Below are positions 8,232 through 16,551 of a DNA stretch of 64,000 nucleotides, piece after piece; position 1 is the first letter of the stretch, and each line of letters starts with the position of its first letter. Below the pieces are notes generated by a model, which saw only the letters and a list, made by a program, of their open reading frames with translations, made no database searches and was not told where the DNA came from. Source of the DNA: Acidobacteriota bacterium (GTDB lineage Bacteria; Actinomycetota; Acidimicrobiia; Acidimicrobiales; Ilumatobacteraceae); contig JAGWWV010000003.1 in the NCBI GenBank assembly GCA_018970175.1, forward strand, positions 1-64,000. Direction: 5' to 3'. A program made the position numbers and the translations under genes.

Positions 8232-8711
8232 ATGGTCGATGTTGTCGACGAGAACGACGTCGTCGTGGGACGCGTTCCGCGCTCTGTCATGAGGCGCGAG
8301 CGATTGAGGCACCGCGCGGTCTTTGTCCTCGTGCGAAACCCGGTTGGCGACGTATTGGTACATCGGCGTAGCGAACTGAAAGACGTTTGGCCCGGGTGGT
8401 GGGACATCGCCATCGGCGGTGTCGTGGCCTCCGGCGAGACCTACGACGAAGCGGTGCGACGTGAGTTGCGGGAAGAGGCCGGGATCGAGGGAAAACCCGA
8501 GTTCGTCCGGTCGGGCGTTTACGAGGACCAAGAGGTGAGCCTCGTTGCACGTTGCTACGACATCGTCCACCAGGGGCTCGTCGAGCCCGTCGACGGGGAA
8601 GTCGTCGAGTTCCGTTGGGTGACACCCGGCGATTTGCGTGTTTTGGTCGCCACCGAGCGGTTTTTGCCCGACAGTCTCGCCCTGTTGGGGGATCGCCTCT
8701 TCGGTGCGTGA
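8232..8711 (+). CDS. NUDIX hydrolase
   Basis: The Nudix box GVVASGETYDEAVRRELREE followed by AGI is complete and matches Gx5Ex7REUxEExGU. The N-terminal part (VDVVDENDVVVGRVPRS, then HRAVFVLVRN) resembles the IPP-isomerase-like/YfcD branch. The ATG at 8232 is preferred because GGAAGG lies 7 bases upstream; it gives 159 aa. An ATG at 8151 in the same frame would give 186 aa but would overlap the start of the divergent M20 gene. Substrates are nucleoside diphosphate derivatives in general; this one is not assignable. Confidence 0.85.
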   Translation: MVDVVDENDVVVGRVPRSVMRRERLRHRAVFVLVRNPVGDVLVHRRSELKDVWPGWWDIAIGGVVASGETYDEAVRRELREEAGIEGKPEFVRSGVYEDQEVSLVARCYDIVHQGLVEPVDGEVVEFRWVTPGDLRVLVATERFLPDSLALLGDRLFGA

Positions 8712-8734
8712 TCGGGGGTCGGTACCCTGTGGGC

Positions 8735-8986
8735 ATGCTCCCCAGTACAACGGTTGCGGTCGAATTCACGATCGAGCCCTTCGTCGAGGGCGATCCCGGC
8801 CCGCATGTCACCGCCGCAGTTGCAGCGGTTGAAAAGCTCGGGGCGACGGTCGAGTTCGGTCCTTTCGGAACCACCCTGCGCGCCACGACCGGCGATGCCG
8901 GCCGGATCGTCGCAGCCCTCCTCGATGCGGCCTACGCAAACGGAGCCACGCACGTCAGCATCCACATCGGGCCCGAGGGCGAATGA
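8735..8986 (+). CDS. Thiamine-binding protein (MTH1187/YkoF-like family)
   Basis: This 83-aa ferredoxin-like-fold protein has the family pattern VAVEFTIEPF at the start, GPHVTAAVAAVEKLGATVEFGPFGTTL in the centre (quoted in two parts: GPHVTAAVAAVEKLG, then ATVEFGPFGTTL), and an acidic C-terminus after HVSIHIG. Family members bind thiamine and occur as small cytoplasmic proteins of uncertain role. Its TGA overlaps the ATG of the next gene (ATGA at 8983-8986), so translation is probably coupled to the HTH protein that follows. Confidence 0.8.
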   Translation: MLPSTTVAVEFTIEPFVEGDPGPHVTAAVAAVEKLGATVEFGPFGTTLRATTGDAGRIVAALLDAAYANGATHVSIHIGPEGE

Positions 8987-9345
8987 CCCCGAAGGACCAC
9001 CCGCTCCTCGAGGCGATTGCCCCGATCATCGACGCAGTCGGGGCGACGATCGTTTCGTCGACCGACATTGGCCCGAGCGACATTCCCTTGTCGTGGGAGG
9101 GGGAAGTCATCGGTGCGGTACGCATGCCGATGCTGCACGGTGCACTCGAGCGACTGATCGAAAGCGTCGAGAAGGAACTTGGTGGCAAACTGAAGCAACT
9201 CTCACGCAACGACAAACAGCGCGCGATCCGCCTGCTCGACGAACGCGGCGCCTTCATTCTGCGTCGTGCAGTGGAAGACGTCGCAGACGCGATGGCGGTG
9301 TCGCGGATCACCGTCTACAACTATCTCAACGCGATTCACCGCTGA
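8983..9345 (+). CDS. Small HTH_22-type DNA-binding protein
   Basis: This 120-aa protein ends with LDERGAFILRRAVEDVADAM and VSRITVYNYLN, the helix-turn-helix found at the C-terminus of YheO-like regulators (HTH_22). The N-terminal 60 residues are too short for the PAS-like YheO sensor domain. It contains IPLSWEGEVIGAVRMP, which looks like a small ligand-binding or dimerisation strand set. It is translationally coupled to the thiamine-binding protein gene, so a thiamine-linked regulatory role is possible but only inferred. The stop lies 1 base from the convergent coaA stop. Confidence 0.7.
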   Translation: MTPKDHPLLEAIAPIIDAVGATIVSSTDIGPSDIPLSWEGEVIGAVRMPMLHGALERLIESVEKELGGKLKQLSRNDKQRAIRLLDERGAFILRRAVEDVADAMAVSRITVYNYLNAIHR

Positions 9346-9346
9346 A

Positions 9347-10270
9347 CTACAGCTTGCGCAGTTGAACGTCGGTCACTCGATGGTCGGCACCCTTGTTGAT
9401 CACCAATGATGCGCGGGATTTTGTCGGCGCGATGTTTTCGCGCAAATTCAGGCCGTTGATCTCGGCCCAGATTCCTCGCGCAACGTCCGTCGCTTCGGCG
9501 TCACTGAGCTCGGCGAAGTGTTTGAAGAAGCTCTGCGGGTCTTGGAATACGGTTCGACGCAGCGCGTGGAAACGGTCGATGTACCAATCGCGGATGACGG
9601 TTTCCTCTGCATCGATGTAGATGGAGAAATCAAAGTAGTCGGACACGAATTCGTTCGAATCGACACCGACCTGCAGCACATTCAGGCCTTCGAGAATGAG
9701 AATGTCGGGCTGTCGAACGGTAACTTCCTGGCCCTCGACGATGTCATACACAACGTGGCTGTAGACCGGTGCGAGAACCTCGGGACGACCTGATTTCAGT
9801 TCGCGAAGAAACTGCAGGAGTGACTTCGTGTCGTAGCTTTCGGGGAAACCCTTGCGATTCATGATGCCGCGTTCTTCGAGTACGGCATTGGGAAAGAGGA
9901 ACCCGTCGGTCGTGACGAGGTCGACCTTCGGATGTTCCGGCCAGCGCGCGAGAAGCGCCTGGAGAATACGGGCGAACGTGCTCTTTCCAACGGCCACACT
10001 TCCCGCAACGCCGATGACGTAGGGCACTTTCGGCGCCATGGTGCCAAGGAAGGTGGCGGACACCTTGTGCAGGTTCTGTGTGGCGCTGACGTAGAGATTC
10101 AACAAGCGTGTGAGCGGCAGGTAAACCGCAGCCACTTCGTCGAGGTCGATCTGTTCGTTGATTCCGCGCAGCGCTTCGAGGTCCTTCTCGCGGATTGTGA
10201 GGGGGGTGGCGGCACGCAGGTCTGCCCACTCGTCGCGCGTGAAGGGTATGTACCGGTCGAGATCGAGCAT
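9347..10270 (-). CDS. coaA: Type I pantothenate kinase
   Basis: From the ATG at 10270 the protein is 307 aa, matching bacterial CoaA. It starts [13 protein letters not shown] and has the P-loop [22 protein letters not shown] and RKGFPESYD are type I CoaA signatures, and [10 protein letters not shown] follows. It phosphorylates pantothenate with ATP, the first and feedback-regulated step of CoA synthesis. The frame stays open upstream to 10399, but that extension lacks family similarity and would overlap the map gene. Confidence 0.95.
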   Translation of the reverse strand: MLDLDRYIPFTRDEWADLRAATPLTIREKDLEALRGINEQIDLDEVAAVYLPLTRLLNLYVSATQNLHKVSATFLGTMAPKVPYVIGVAGSVAVGKSTFARILQALLARWPEHPKVDLVTTDGFLFPNAVLEERGIMNRKGFPESYDTKSLLQFLRELKSGRPEVLAPVYSHVVYDIVEGQEVTVRQPDILILEGLNVLQVGVDSNEFVSDYFDFSIYIDAEETVIRDWYIDRFHALRRTVFQDPQSFFKHFAELSDAEATDVARGIWAEINGLNLRENIAPTKSRASLVINKGADHRVTDVQLRKL

Positions 10271-10289
10271 CGTGTCCCCGTGTGAATGT

Positions 10290-11267
10290 TTACCGTTTCC
10301 AGGGGGCCGACGGCGAAACGGCACCGTTGGCCGTGAGTACCTCGACCCCGGTCTCGGTGACGAGAACCGTGTGCTCGAACTGGGCGGTGCGCTTGCCATC
10401 GGCGGTCACCGCGGTCCAATCGTCGTCCCACATCTTGTGCTGCCACGTGCCGAGGCTGATCATTGGCTCGATCGTGAAGGTCATGCCCGGACGCATGACC
10501 ATCGAATTGCGGGCGTCGTAGTAGTGGAGAACCTGAATGTCGGTGTGGAACTGCTCTCCGATGCCGTGTCCGATGAATGCGCGAATGACGCCCATTCGGT
10601 GCGCCTTGGCATGGTTCTCGATCGCCTTGCCGATGTCACTCAGTGGTTGGCCGGGTGCGACCGCTTCGATGCCCTTCCACATGCACTCTTCGGCCACGCG
10701 AACGAGCAACTTGCTCTCGTCATCGACGTCACCGACGAGAAAGGTTGCATTCGTGTCGCCGTGCACTCCCTTCACGTAACACGTGACATCGAGGTTGATG
10801 ATGTCACCGTCGCGCACAACCGTCGAGTCGGGAATGCCGTGGCAGATCACTTCATTGAGACTCGTGCAGACACTCTTGGGATAGCCGTGGTAGTTCAGCG
10901 GGCTCGGGTAGGCGCCGCGACGCACCGTTTCCTCGTGCACGAACACATCGATGTCATCGGTCGTCATTCCCGGCTTCACGAACTCGCCCGCCAACCGCAG
11001 GATGTCGGCGGCCATGTCGCATGCGTAACGCAGCCTTTCGACCACATCGGGTGACTTGATCTTCGGCTCGTCCCACCGCGCTACTTTCCCGGTGTCTGCA
11101 TACGACGGCTTGACGATGGCTTCGGGCACCGATCGCATGGGGCTGACTACCCCCGGAACGACCCGCCCTTCGAGCGGCTTGTGGCAGCGCTTGTACTTGC
11201 GCCCACTGCCGCACCAGCACGGTTCGCCGGCTGCCGGCAACACCTCAGGCGGGGTCGTGACGCTCAT
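10290..11267 (-). CDS. map: Type I methionine aminopeptidase with N-terminal SEC-C zinc motif
   Basis: This 325-aa protein from the ATG at 11267 starts with a SEC-C zinc-binding motif ([13 protein letters not shown], about 16-28). The catalytic pita-bread domain follows: [30 protein letters not shown] (metal Asp), [19 protein letters not shown], and FTIEPM with the metal Glu. It removes the initiator Met from nascent proteins. The SEC-C extension is typical of one of the two actinobacterial MetAPs and is thought to aid ribosome association. coaA lies 19 bases downstream on the same strand, so they may be co-transcribed. Confidence 0.94.
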   Translation of the reverse strand: MSVTTPPEVLPAAGEPCWCGSGRKYKRCHKPLEGRVVPGVVSPMRSVPEAIVKPSYADTGKVARWDEPKIKSPDVVERLRYACDMAADILRLAGEFVKPGMTTDDIDVFVHEETVRRGAYPSPLNYHGYPKSVCTSLNEVICHGIPDSTVVRDGDIINLDVTCYVKGVHGDTNATFLVGDVDDESKLLVRVAEECMWKGIEAVAPGQPLSDIGKAIENHAKAHRMGVIRAFIGHGIGEQFHTDIQVLHYYDARNSMVMRPGMTFTIEPMISLGTWQHKMWDDDWTAVTADGKRTAQFEHTVLVTETGVEVLTANGAVSPSAPWKR

Positions 11268-11316
11268 ACCCCGAAAGGCTACGGGCGAAACATTCGACCG
11301 GCGGCGGAGGGGTGCA

Positions 11317-11346
11317 TTGAAAATGAACCGTTGCCGTGCTCTACTA
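11317..11346 (+). promoter_or_regulatory. Candidate promoter of the Tad pilus operon
   Basis: TTGAAA (11317-11322) is followed 17 bases later by TCTACT (11340-11345), about 60 bases before the first Tad gene. The spacing is right but the -10 is poor, so this is a weak call. The first gene itself has a strong Shine-Dalgarno (AGGGGAAGGAAA) just before its GTG. Confidence 0.3.
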
Positions 11347-11405
11347 CCGAAACCACACATAGGGGGTGTGAAAAAAACAGACACATTCAGGGGAAGGAAA
11401 CAGCC

Positions 11406-12182
11406 GTGTCAGAGCGGTTCGTGACAACTTCCCCCGATGGGTCCAGGGACACCCTCTATGAGCGCCGCAGTGCGTTGTCCCGTGACCTGTTGGGGGACAA
11501 CGACAGTGACAGTGAAGTCAGATCTCGACGAGTCCGGCGTCGGCGGGGACGGGTCAAAGGCGAACGTTCCGAACCGCGCCGATCCCGGCAATTGCGAATA
11601 CCCGAACTTGCCTTGGGTCTTGTTTTCGTGTTGGGTGGAGCTGCGACGGCAAGTTTTTTTGCGACGAAGCGAACCGAGACCGTTCAGGTTCTCGCGGCGG
11701 CGGAAACAATCAGCAGAGGTGAGACCATCACCGAGTCCGCCCTGACCGCGGTCGAAGTCGAAGCGCGTCTTGCAGGTTCGATGGTGCCCATCGCTGAAGC
11801 TGCGAGAGCTCTCGGACAGGTCGTTGTTGCCGACGTGCGGATGGGCGATCCGATCATGCCGGGCCTACTTTCGAAAGCACCGACGTTGAGCGAAGGCGAG
11901 GAGGTCGTCGCTCTTCGCGTCGAAGTTGGGGACGTTCCGAACGCGATCGCAGTCGGCGATCGCGTTCGTGTCGTCCTGGTGCCCGATCCGACGTCCACCA
12001 CCGAGAGCGCCCCGATGGAGTTCAACGACCCCGCGACGGTGTGGGACATCTCGCGTCCCTCCGAAACAAGCACTGACTTTGTCATCAGCCTCAAGGTCGG
12101 CAGTGATTTTCTGCCGAAAGCCGCTCTCGCCGAACGTTCAAAAATTGCTCTCGTTGCAATGTCCGAGGATGTGGCGCCGTGA
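11406..12182 (+). CDS. SAF-domain pilus assembly protein (CpaB/RcpC-like)
   Basis: The 258-aa protein starts at GTG 11406 behind AGGGGAAGGAAA. It has a highly charged Arg-rich cytoplasmic segment (about 35-63), one transmembrane helix (ALGLVFVLGGAATASFFAT, about 69-87) and an extracytoplasmic SAF domain (ISRGETITESALTAVEVEA; LSEGEEVVALRVEVGDVPNA quoted as its second strand set). CpaB/RcpC proteins sit beside the pilus machine and modulate assembly. It is the first gene of the Tad operon; its TGA overlaps the GTG of tadA. Confidence 0.75.
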   Translation: MSERFVTTSPDGSRDTLYERRSALSRDLLGDNDSDSEVRSRRVRRRRGRVKGERSEPRRSRQLRIPELALGLVFVLGGAATASFFATKRTETVQVLAAAETISRGETITESALTAVEVEARLAGSMVPIAEAARALGQVVVADVRMGDPIMPGLLSKAPTLSEGEEVVALRVEVGDVPNAIAVGDRVRVVLVPDPTSTTESAPMEFNDPATVWDISRPSETSTDFVISLKVGSDFLPKAALAERSKIALVAMSEDVAP

Positions 12183-13528
12183 CGTTGTCATCCAATTACG
12201 TCACGCTTCTCCCGAGCCGCTCGAAGGCGGAAGAACAGTTGAGCGATCTCCTCACAAGGAGAATCCGCTCCGAACTTGCCGCGGAGCGAATGCTGCGACA
12301 GAAGCGAGGCCTCTCTGAACCGACAATTGAGGACGAGATGGCGCTCGCGCGCACCATCATTTCAGACGAACGGCACCGCGGACCCGACGACGGAGCGGTG
12401 GCTTTCGAGCTCAACGTCGAAGACTTCGACCGTATTGCCGATGCCGTCGTGGCAGGGATTCTCGGCTTGGGCAGGCTCCAAAGATTGCTCGAGGACCCTG
12501 ACATCTCGGACATCCACGTTCGCGGCTGCGCACCGGTCTGGGTCAAGTGGCGCAATGGAACGAAAAGCTGCGTCGAGCCGATAGTCGACAGCGACGAGGA
12601 ACTCATCGACTTGATCCGCAGAGCCGCTACACGGCTCGTCCGAATAGAACATCGCTTCGACGCGGCAAACCCCGAATTGAACCTCCAGTTGCCGGACGGT
12701 TCTCGGTTGTTCGCGACGATGGCAGTGTCGCAGCACCCGAGTCTCGTCATTCGTCGTCATCGGTTCGACATCTCGTCCCTCTCTGAGTTGCGCAACAGAG
12801 GAATGTTCGATGACGAAATTTGCCGGTTTCTCTCGGCCGCGGTTCGAGGGCGCCGCAACATCGTCATTGCAGGCGGAACCGGATCGGGCAAGACGACCCT
12901 TCTCAGGGCACTCCTCAATGAAGTGCCACCGGTCGAGCGAATCGTCACCATCGAAGACGCATACGAGCTGGGAATCGAGCGATTTGCCGATCGACATCCG
13001 GATCACGACGCGTTGCAGTCGCGATCCGCAAACATCGAAGGCCGGGGCGCTATCACAATGGCGGACCTGACGAAGATGGCGCTTCGAATGGACCCCGACC
13101 GCGTTGTTGTCGGTGAGGTGCGCGGGGCCGAGGCATTTCCCATGTTGATGGCGATGAGTCAGGGCAACAACGGATCGATGTGCACGATGCACGCCGACGG
13201 GACGAGGTCGGTGTTCCCGAAACTGGCCGCCTACGTCTCGATGGCATCGACGGGACTACCGGTCGACACGATCAACCTCATCATTGCCAGCGCGGTGCAC
13301 ATCGTGGTCTACGTCGACAACTCGGCGGGGCAGAGAAGAGTTCGGTCGATTCGCGAAGTTGTCGATACCGACGGTCTGCAGATCATTTCGAACGAGATTT
13401 TCACGGCCACGGCGGACGAACCGTGTCGACGAGCCTATCCACTCCAGGAGAGGACGGCGGTTCTTCTCGAGGAGCATGGCTACTCGATGTCCCGTTACAT
13501 CGATGACACTCGGCACGGTGCCCGATGA
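12179..13528 (+). CDS. tadA: TadA/CpaF family pilus assembly ATPase
   Basis: This 449-aa secretion ATPase (T2SS-E/VirB11 superfamily) has Walker A GGTGSGKTT at about 231-239, an Asp box (VTIEDAYELG), Walker B-like DRVVVGEVRGAEAF and a His box around MCTMHADG. It powers assembly and export of Flp pili as a cytoplasmic hexamer. The GTG start overlaps the upstream stop (GTGA), and its own stop overlaps the ATG of tadB (ATGA), so the cluster is translationally coupled. Confidence 0.92.
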   Translation: MTLSSNYVTLLPSRSKAEEQLSDLLTRRIRSELAAERMLRQKRGLSEPTIEDEMALARTIISDERHRGPDDGAVAFELNVEDFDRIADAVVAGILGLGRLQRLLEDPDISDIHVRGCAPVWVKWRNGTKSCVEPIVDSDEELIDLIRRAATRLVRIEHRFDAANPELNLQLPDGSRLFATMAVSQHPSLVIRRHRFDISSLSELRNRGMFDDEICRFLSAAVRGRRNIVIAGGTGSGKTTLLRALLNEVPPVERIVTIEDAYELGIERFADRHPDHDALQSRSANIEGRGAITMADLTKMALRMDPDRVVVGEVRGAEAFPMLMAMSQGNNGSMCTMHADGTRSVFPKLAAYVSMASTGLPVDTINLIIASAVHIVVYVDNSAGQRRVRSIREVVDTDGLQIISNEIFTATADEPCRRAYPLQERTAVLLEEHGYSMSRYIDDTRHGAR

Positions 13529-14346
13529 TCTCGATTGTCATGTTGGGTGGAGCTGTCTGCGGTCTCGGTCTCTATGTGGTTCGTTCGGCGTTCCAATCGA
13601 CAAGACTTTCGAATCCGCGAACGCGGCTCGCGGCGTCGGCTTGGGGAAAGCCGATGTGCATCGGGCTCGGATCTGCCGTCCTCACCTACGTACTGTCGGG
13701 TTGGTTGTTGGTGTCCTTCTCCGTCGCCACGGCCGCGGCTTTGGTTGTCGGATCGTCTCGGCAGCGTCACTCGTCACGTGCAAACGAAGAGGTCGCCGAG
13801 GCGGTCGCATTGTGGACCGAACAATTGAGAGACACTCTCGCCGCGGCCCACGGCTTGCAGCAAACGTTGTTGGCAACCTCACAACATGCCCCTGGGCGAA
13901 TCGCGCCGCAGGTACAGCGCCTTGCGGCGAAGTTGCCGTACGCCCCGGTTGCACAGAGTTTGCGCGAGTTTGCCTCGGAGGTCGACCACTCGAGTGCCGA
14001 CTTCGTTGCTGCGGCTCTGATCGCAGCCACTGAGCACGAGGCGCGTGACGTGGGTTCACTTCTTGGTCATCTTGCGCGATGTTCGCGGGACGAAGCGCGA
14101 ATGCATCAGCGGATCTGGGTCGGAAGGTCGCGTACACGTTCGGCGGTCCGGATCATTTCGGTCACCGTGACAGGCTTTGTCGGGTTGCTCTTCGTTTTCA
14201 ATCGCGACTACCTGGAGCCATACGGGTCCCCAAACGGACAGGTTGTCCTGATGGCCATCGTTGGACTGTTCGCAGCGGCTTTGGTGATGCTGCAGGTCGG
14301 CTCGAAGGTGCAGGTTCCGGAGCGCTTCGTGGCGGTCGGGAAATGA
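13525..14346 (+). CDS. tadB: TadB-like inner-membrane pilus assembly protein
   Basis: The 273-aa protein has hydrophobic segments near the N-terminus (about 1-20 and 48-75) and two more at the C-terminus (about 207-226 and 236-256). Between them lies the cytoplasmic GspF-type helical domain (EVAEAVALWTEQLRDTLAAA; DHSSADFVAAALIAATEHEA). TadB and TadC form the membrane platform that couples TadA to pilin extrusion. It overlaps tadC by the ATGA at 14343-14346. Confidence 0.85.
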   Translation: MISIVMLGGAVCGLGLYVVRSAFQSTRLSNPRTRLAASAWGKPMCIGLGSAVLTYVLSGWLLVSFSVATAAALVVGSSRQRHSSRANEEVAEAVALWTEQLRDTLAAAHGLQQTLLATSQHAPGRIAPQVQRLAAKLPYAPVAQSLREFASEVDHSSADFVAAALIAATEHEARDVGSLLGHLARCSRDEARMHQRIWVGRSRTRSAVRIISVTVTGFVGLLFVFNRDYLEPYGSPNGQVVLMAIVGLFAAALVMLQVGSKVQVPERFVAVGK

Positions 14347-15137
14347 TCGCGGTTGCGGCCGCCGGCGCCTCATGCGGTCTGGGTGTTCTATTGATGACCC
14401 GGGGCTGGCGGGGAAGAGAAAGGGGTGCAATCCCGACTCGTTGGGCCAGGCGATTGATCGAAGCTCGCCGTGAAGACAGAGCAATCCTCGTCCTTTCCGA
14501 ACGGTCCTTCACGGCGGCAATCCTTGGAAATGGAATCGCGGGGGCAACGCTCTGCGGCCTCGTTCTTGTCACGTTGTTCTTGATCAATGTCGATGTCCCG
14601 AAAATGTTCGCGCCCCTTGGTATTGCGGTTGGAGCAGTTCTCGGAGTGGTGCTCTATCTCGAAAATGTTTCCAAACGAGCAGCGAGTGCGCGACGGACAT
14701 TTTCCTACGCTCTTTCGAGTTACCTCGACTTGGCGAGTGTTCTCTTGGCCGGTGGTGCCGGCAGCGAGACGGCCTTGTTTGCGGCTGCTTCGACCGGCGA
14801 CAGTTGGAGCTTCCGGATGATCCGTGAGGCGCTTGAGACAGCTCGGGCAACACGGACTCCAATGTGGCGCGTGTTCGGCGATCTGGGACGACGGCTCGGT
14901 GTGGTTGACCTCGAGAGACTGAGCGGAAGTATGCAGCTTGCTGGTGAGCAGGGGGCAAAGGTACGCCTTTCACTGTCCACCCAGGCTGATGCTTTGCGGA
15001 CTCGGCAGATTGCCGAGATCGAGGCGCAGGCCCAGGCAGCAACCGAACGCATGGGAATCCCCACCGTCCTTCTCTTCGTCGGCTTCATCGCCCTTCTCGG
15101 TTACCCAGCCCTCGATCTCGTTGTCGGTCAGATGTGA
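14343..15137 (+). CDS. tadC: TadC-like inner-membrane pilus assembly protein
   Basis: The 264-aa protein starts at the ATG overlapping the tadB stop. It has N-terminal hydrophobic segments (about 1-19 and 62-100) and a C-terminal one ending in TVLLFVGFIALLGYPALDLV. The GspF-type cytoplasmic core contains YLDLASVLLAGGAGSETAL and QLAGEQGAKVRLSLSTQADA. It is the partner of TadB in the Flp pilus platform. Confidence 0.85.
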   Translation: MIAVAAAGASCGLGVLLMTRGWRGRERGAIPTRWARRLIEARREDRAILVLSERSFTAAILGNGIAGATLCGLVLVTLFLINVDVPKMFAPLGIAVGAVLGVVLYLENVSKRAASARRTFSYALSSYLDLASVLLAGGAGSETALFAAASTGDSWSFRMIREALETARATRTPMWRVFGDLGRRLGVVDLERLSGSMQLAGEQGAKVRLSLSTQADALRTRQIAEIEAQAQAATERMGIPTVLLFVGFIALLGYPALDLVVGQM

Positions 15138-15173
15138 CCGCCTGTCAAGAGAACAAACAAATGAAAGGAAAAC

Positions 15174-15365
15174 ATGAAACTCAAACAACACATCGAGTAC
15201 TACTGGATCCGGTTCACTGCATCGAGGGAAGCAGATATGGATCGGGGCGAGGTCAGCGCGACGACCGTCGTGATGGCGGCTGCGCTGATCACTTTGGCCA
15301 TTGCCGTCGGAGCGACGATCACTTCGAAGGTTTCGAGCAAAGCCAACTCTCTCGATCTCGGGTGA
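15174..15365 (+). CDS. Small pilin-like peptide (candidate Flp major pilin)
   Basis: The 63-aa protein has a short charged N-terminus, a single hydrophobic helix (TTVVMAAALITLAIAVGATI, about 31-50) and a short Lys/Ser tail. It sits exactly where the Flp pilin lies in Tad loci, between tadC and the tadE genes, and AAAGGAAAAC precedes the ATG. A Gly-Glu pair (25-26) precedes the helix and is a plausible prepilin peptidase site, but the usual Glu at +5 of the mature pilin is absent. Pilin identity is therefore inferred from size and position rather than from the cleavage motif. Confidence 0.6.
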   Translation: MKLKQHIEYYWIRFTASREADMDRGEVSATTVVMAAALITLAIAVGATITSKVSSKANSLDLG

Positions 15366-15370
15366 ATCGG

Positions 15371-15748
15371 ATGGTCCGTACCGACCGGGGTGAAGCCGTC
15401 GCCCAAGTTGTGATTGCCGTGCCGGTTGTCCTTCTCGTCCTCTGGTTGGCAGTTCAAGCAACGGTGTTTCTTCATGGAGCGAACGTCGCACACGCTGCTG
15501 CATCCGAGGGCGCCGCAGTGGCTGCGCGGTATGGATCATCCACGGGAGCCGGTGAGCGTGCCGTTGCACGTGCGCTCACCGGCCTCGACTCGAGTTCACG
15601 TGGGTCGTGGACCGTGAGGGTGCAGGGAAAGGACGTGCTCGCAACAGTGAGTCTTCGGCTTCCACAAGTCATTCCGTTCTTTCCAACGTCCGTGACGAGG
15701 TCTGCACGAGAGCCCATCGAAGTGTTCATGTCGGAGGACGAGCGATGA
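15371..15748 (+). CDS. TadE-like pseudopilin
   Basis: The 125-aa protein begins TDRGEAVAQVVIAVPVVLLV: a TadE-type N-terminal hydrophobic helix preceded by a Gly-Glu processing site. LHGANVAHAAASEGAAVAAR follows, the usual region of TadE-like proteins. These minor pseudopilins are thought to join the base of the Flp pilus after prepilin peptidase cleavage. A GTG at 15362 that overlaps the upstream stop is an alternative start adding three residues and would preserve the overlap pattern of the operon. The stop overlaps the next ATG. Confidence 0.78.
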   Translation: MVRTDRGEAVAQVVIAVPVVLLVLWLAVQATVFLHGANVAHAAASEGAAVAARYGSSTGAGERAVARALTGLDSSSRGSWTVRVQGKDVLATVSLRLPQVIPFFPTSVTRSAREPIEVFMSEDER

Positions 15749-16155
15749 GGCGGTCATTGGTGGTCGACAGGGGAAGTGCCACCGTGGAATTGGTGTTGAT
15801 CGCCCCCGTTCTCGTGGTTCTCGCCTTGTTCGTGGTTCTTGCCGGACGTTCCGGTGAGGCTCTTCGACAAGTCCAACACGCGGCTGATCACGGCGCCCGG
15901 GCGGCTTCACAGGCCCCTCTTGACGATCGTGAGTCCACGGGTCGCAACGCCACCCTCGAAGATCTACGGATCAGTGGTCGGACCTGTCGTGACGAGGCGG
16001 TGAGTGTCGAGCTGACGAAGCTTGGCCGACTCGATGCCGTGAAGGTGAGCGTTTCATGTCGAATCGATCACGCAGGCCTCGCACTACTCGGCATGGTGCC
16101 TCGTCGTGTGAACGCAGAATCTGTGGAAGTCGTCGACTTCTATCGAGCGAATTGA
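15745..16155 (+). CDS. TadE-like pseudopilin (second copy)
   Basis: The 136-aa protein has DRGSATVELVLIAPVLVVLA at its start. This is the canonical TadE pattern, with Glu a few residues after the Gly and then a hydrophobic helix. QVQHAADHGARAASQA follows. A Cys pair (CRDE; SCRID) could form a disulfide outside the membrane. It overlaps the previous gene by ATGA and is followed 9 bases later by the TadG-like gene. Confidence 0.8.
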   Translation: MRRSLVVDRGSATVELVLIAPVLVVLALFVVLAGRSGEALRQVQHAADHGARAASQAPLDDRESTGRNATLEDLRISGRTCRDEAVSVELTKLGRLDAVKVSVSCRIDHAGLALLGMVPRRVNAESVEVVDFYRAN

Positions 16156-16164
16156 GGAGCACCG

Positions 16165-16548
16165 ATGTCTGATGATCGTGGATCCGTCACAGCCCTCGTC
16201 GTTGGGTTGGTCATGACCTTCATCGCGTGCGCGGGGCTGGCAGTTGACGGAGGTCGATTGGTGACGTCGAAGGTCCGCGCCTCGGACCGCGCAGAAAATG
16301 CGGCGCGAGTCGGAGCGCAGTCCCTGACGAATATTCGACTCGGTGCACCAACGATTGACCAGCCCGAGGCAACCCGCGCAGCTGCGGCTTTCCTTCGTTC
16401 CATGGGTGTCTCGGGAACGGTGCAAGCATCACCATTCGAGGTCTGTGTCGAAGTTCGTGAAACAGTCCGGATGACATTGTTGTCGCTTGTTGGGGTCGGG
16501 TCGCGTGCGGTCAGCGGTCAACGCTGTGCACGTCCGGTCATGGAGTGA
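16165..16548 (+). CDS. TadG-like pilus assembly protein (short Tad domain)
   Basis: The 127-aa protein starts DDRGSVTALVVGLVMTFIAC and continues GLAVDGGRLV, the conserved N-terminal Tad domain of TadG proteins. TadG proteins elsewhere often carry a von Willebrand A domain; this one stops after a short all-beta-like segment with two Cys. A GAGGAG Shine-Dalgarno lies just before the ATG. It is the last recognisable structural pilus gene here; no prepilin peptidase or TadZ is in the window. Confidence 0.75.
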   Translation: MSDDRGSVTALVVGLVMTFIACAGLAVDGGRLVTSKVRASDRAENAARVGAQSLTNIRLGAPTIDQPEATRAAAAFLRSMGVSGTVQASPFEVCVEVRETVRMTLLSLVGVGSRAVSGQRCARPVME

Positions 16549-16551
16549 ACG

